From Nocardioidaceae bacterium (GTDB lineage: Bacteria; Actinomycetota; Actinomycetes; Propionibacteriales; Nocardioidaceae): a stretch of 5,287 nt of DNA. The stretch spans positions 1 through 5,287 of the forward strand of contig JAICRS010000215.1 of the NCBI GenBank assembly GCA_025966335.1, given 5' to 3'. This document shows, piece after piece, positions 4,739 through 5,287 of the stretch. The translations under genes were made by a program, and so were the position numbers. The notes beneath the pieces are model-generated. The model had not been told where the DNA came from, did no database searches, and saw only the letters and a program-made list of their open reading frames with translations. Within the stretch, counting starts at the first letter, position 1. Each line of letters opens with the position of its first letter.

Positions 4739-5287
4739 ATGCAACCCACGTCGCCCTCCTCCCACCCGTCCTCTGCCGTCGTCACCGGCGCGGCTCGCGG
4801 CATCGGTCGCGCGATCGCCGAGCTCATGGTCCGCCGCGGTCATCAGGTGGTGCTCACCGACCTCGACGAGTCCGCGGTCCGACGTACGGCTGATGAGATC
4901 GGCGCGGTCGCCGGTCTTCGCCAGGACGTCCGGGACGAGGCCTCCCACGCGACGGTCGTGGCCGCCGCGCTCGAGCACGGTCGGCTCGCGGCGTGGTTCA
5001 ACAACGCGGGCGTCGGCGACGACGGTTCCCTGGCCGAACTGTCGTCAGCGGCGGTGCAGCGACTGGTGGACGTCAACCTGCTCGGCACGATCTGGGGGAT
5101 GCGCGCGGCCATCGACGCGTTCGACGACCGGGGCGGCGACATCGTCAACATCGCGTCGCTGTCGGGGCTCGGGCCGGTGCCGGGGTTGAGCGTGTACGCC
5201 GCGACGAAGGGGGCGGTGGTGTCGCTGTCCGGCTCGGTGAACGCGGAGGCGCCGCGACGGGTCCGGGTGCACGCGCTCTGCCCAGAC
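4739..5287 (+). CDS. Short-chain dehydrogenase/reductase (3'-truncated by window edge)
   Basis: NAD(P)-dependent oxidoreductase of the classical SDR family, Rossmann fold, cytosolic; 183 residues are visible of a usual ~250-280, the rest lying beyond the right edge. Motifs in order: cofactor loop TGAARGIG (16-23), acidic D41 at the end of strand 2 (VVLTDLD), D63 in RQDV, NNAG (88-91), and the active-site set N113 (VNLLG), S140 (NIASLSG), Y153 and K157 (YAATK). The tetrad is complete, so the enzyme should be active. D41 after strand 2 favours NAD(H) over NADP(H) by family rule. The sequence reaches HALCPD, where most classical members have PG. The start ATG 4739 leaves a 12-residue Ser/Pro-rich N-terminus before strand 1; the -10 spacing suggests a leaderless mRNA. 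It is divergent from lexA with a shared SOS box. The substrate cannot be inferred. Confidence 0.92.
   Translation, partial: MQPTSPSSHPSSAVVTGAARGIGRAIAELMVRRGHQVVLTDLDESAVRRTADEIGAVAGLRQDVRDEASHATVVAAALEHGRLAAWFNNAGVGDDGSLAELSSAAVQRLVDVNLLGTIWGMRAAIDAFDDRGGDIVNIASLSGLGPVPGLSVYAATKGAVVSLSGSVNAEAPRRVRVHALCPD

Overview
The window is a 5.3 kb piece of a high-GC chromosome with strong G/C preference at third codon positions, GTG/TTG starts, a Mycobacterium-type SOS box and an HspR-like/Hsp20 pair. This points to an actinobacterium. A Pseudonocardiaceae-like host is my best guess from protein flavour, but the sequence alone does not prove it. I see no phage, IS, tRNA, rRNA or CRISPR; it reads as ordinary chromosomal housekeeping and stress genes.

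Left part (1-1848): the 3' end of a YajO-like aldo/keto reductase runs off the left edge. It converges on, and overlaps by 22 nt, a small HspR-like MerR regulator on the minus strand. That regulator is divergent from an Hsp20 small heat-shock protein. The 136 bp between their starts hold an AT-rich promoter patch with a perfect TATAGC-GGT-GCTATA dyad lying inside a 19-bp promoter spacer. Hsp20 is followed after 14 nt by a small ORF. Its first ~36 residues look like real coding sequence; its Arg-rich tail has poor codon use and contains two perfect hairpins.

Middle (1849-3918): a PPP/calcineurin-type metallophosphoesterase (+) converges on an APC-family amino-acid permease (-). A long, nearly continuous hairpin lies between them and includes the permease stop codon; it probably terminates transcription in both directions.

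Right part (3916-5287): lexA (-) sits 2 nt upstream of the permease, so the two are probably one transcript. Upstream of lexA a near-perfect SOS box (TCAAAC-N4-GTTCGA) lies between lexA and a divergent short-chain dehydrogenase that runs off the right edge. The box overlaps the lexA -35 hexamer and lies about 27-42 bp upstream of the expected SDR start, whose mRNA looks leaderless. One LexA site could therefore control lexA, the permease and the SDR. This differs from the lexA neighbourhood I know in mycobacteria (LysM protein/nrdR).

The most notable signals are this shared SOS box with unusual partner genes, the dyad in the hsp20 promoter in place of a HAIR operator, and the odd small ORF behind hsp20. 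I found no clear evidence of a wholly new multi-gene system.
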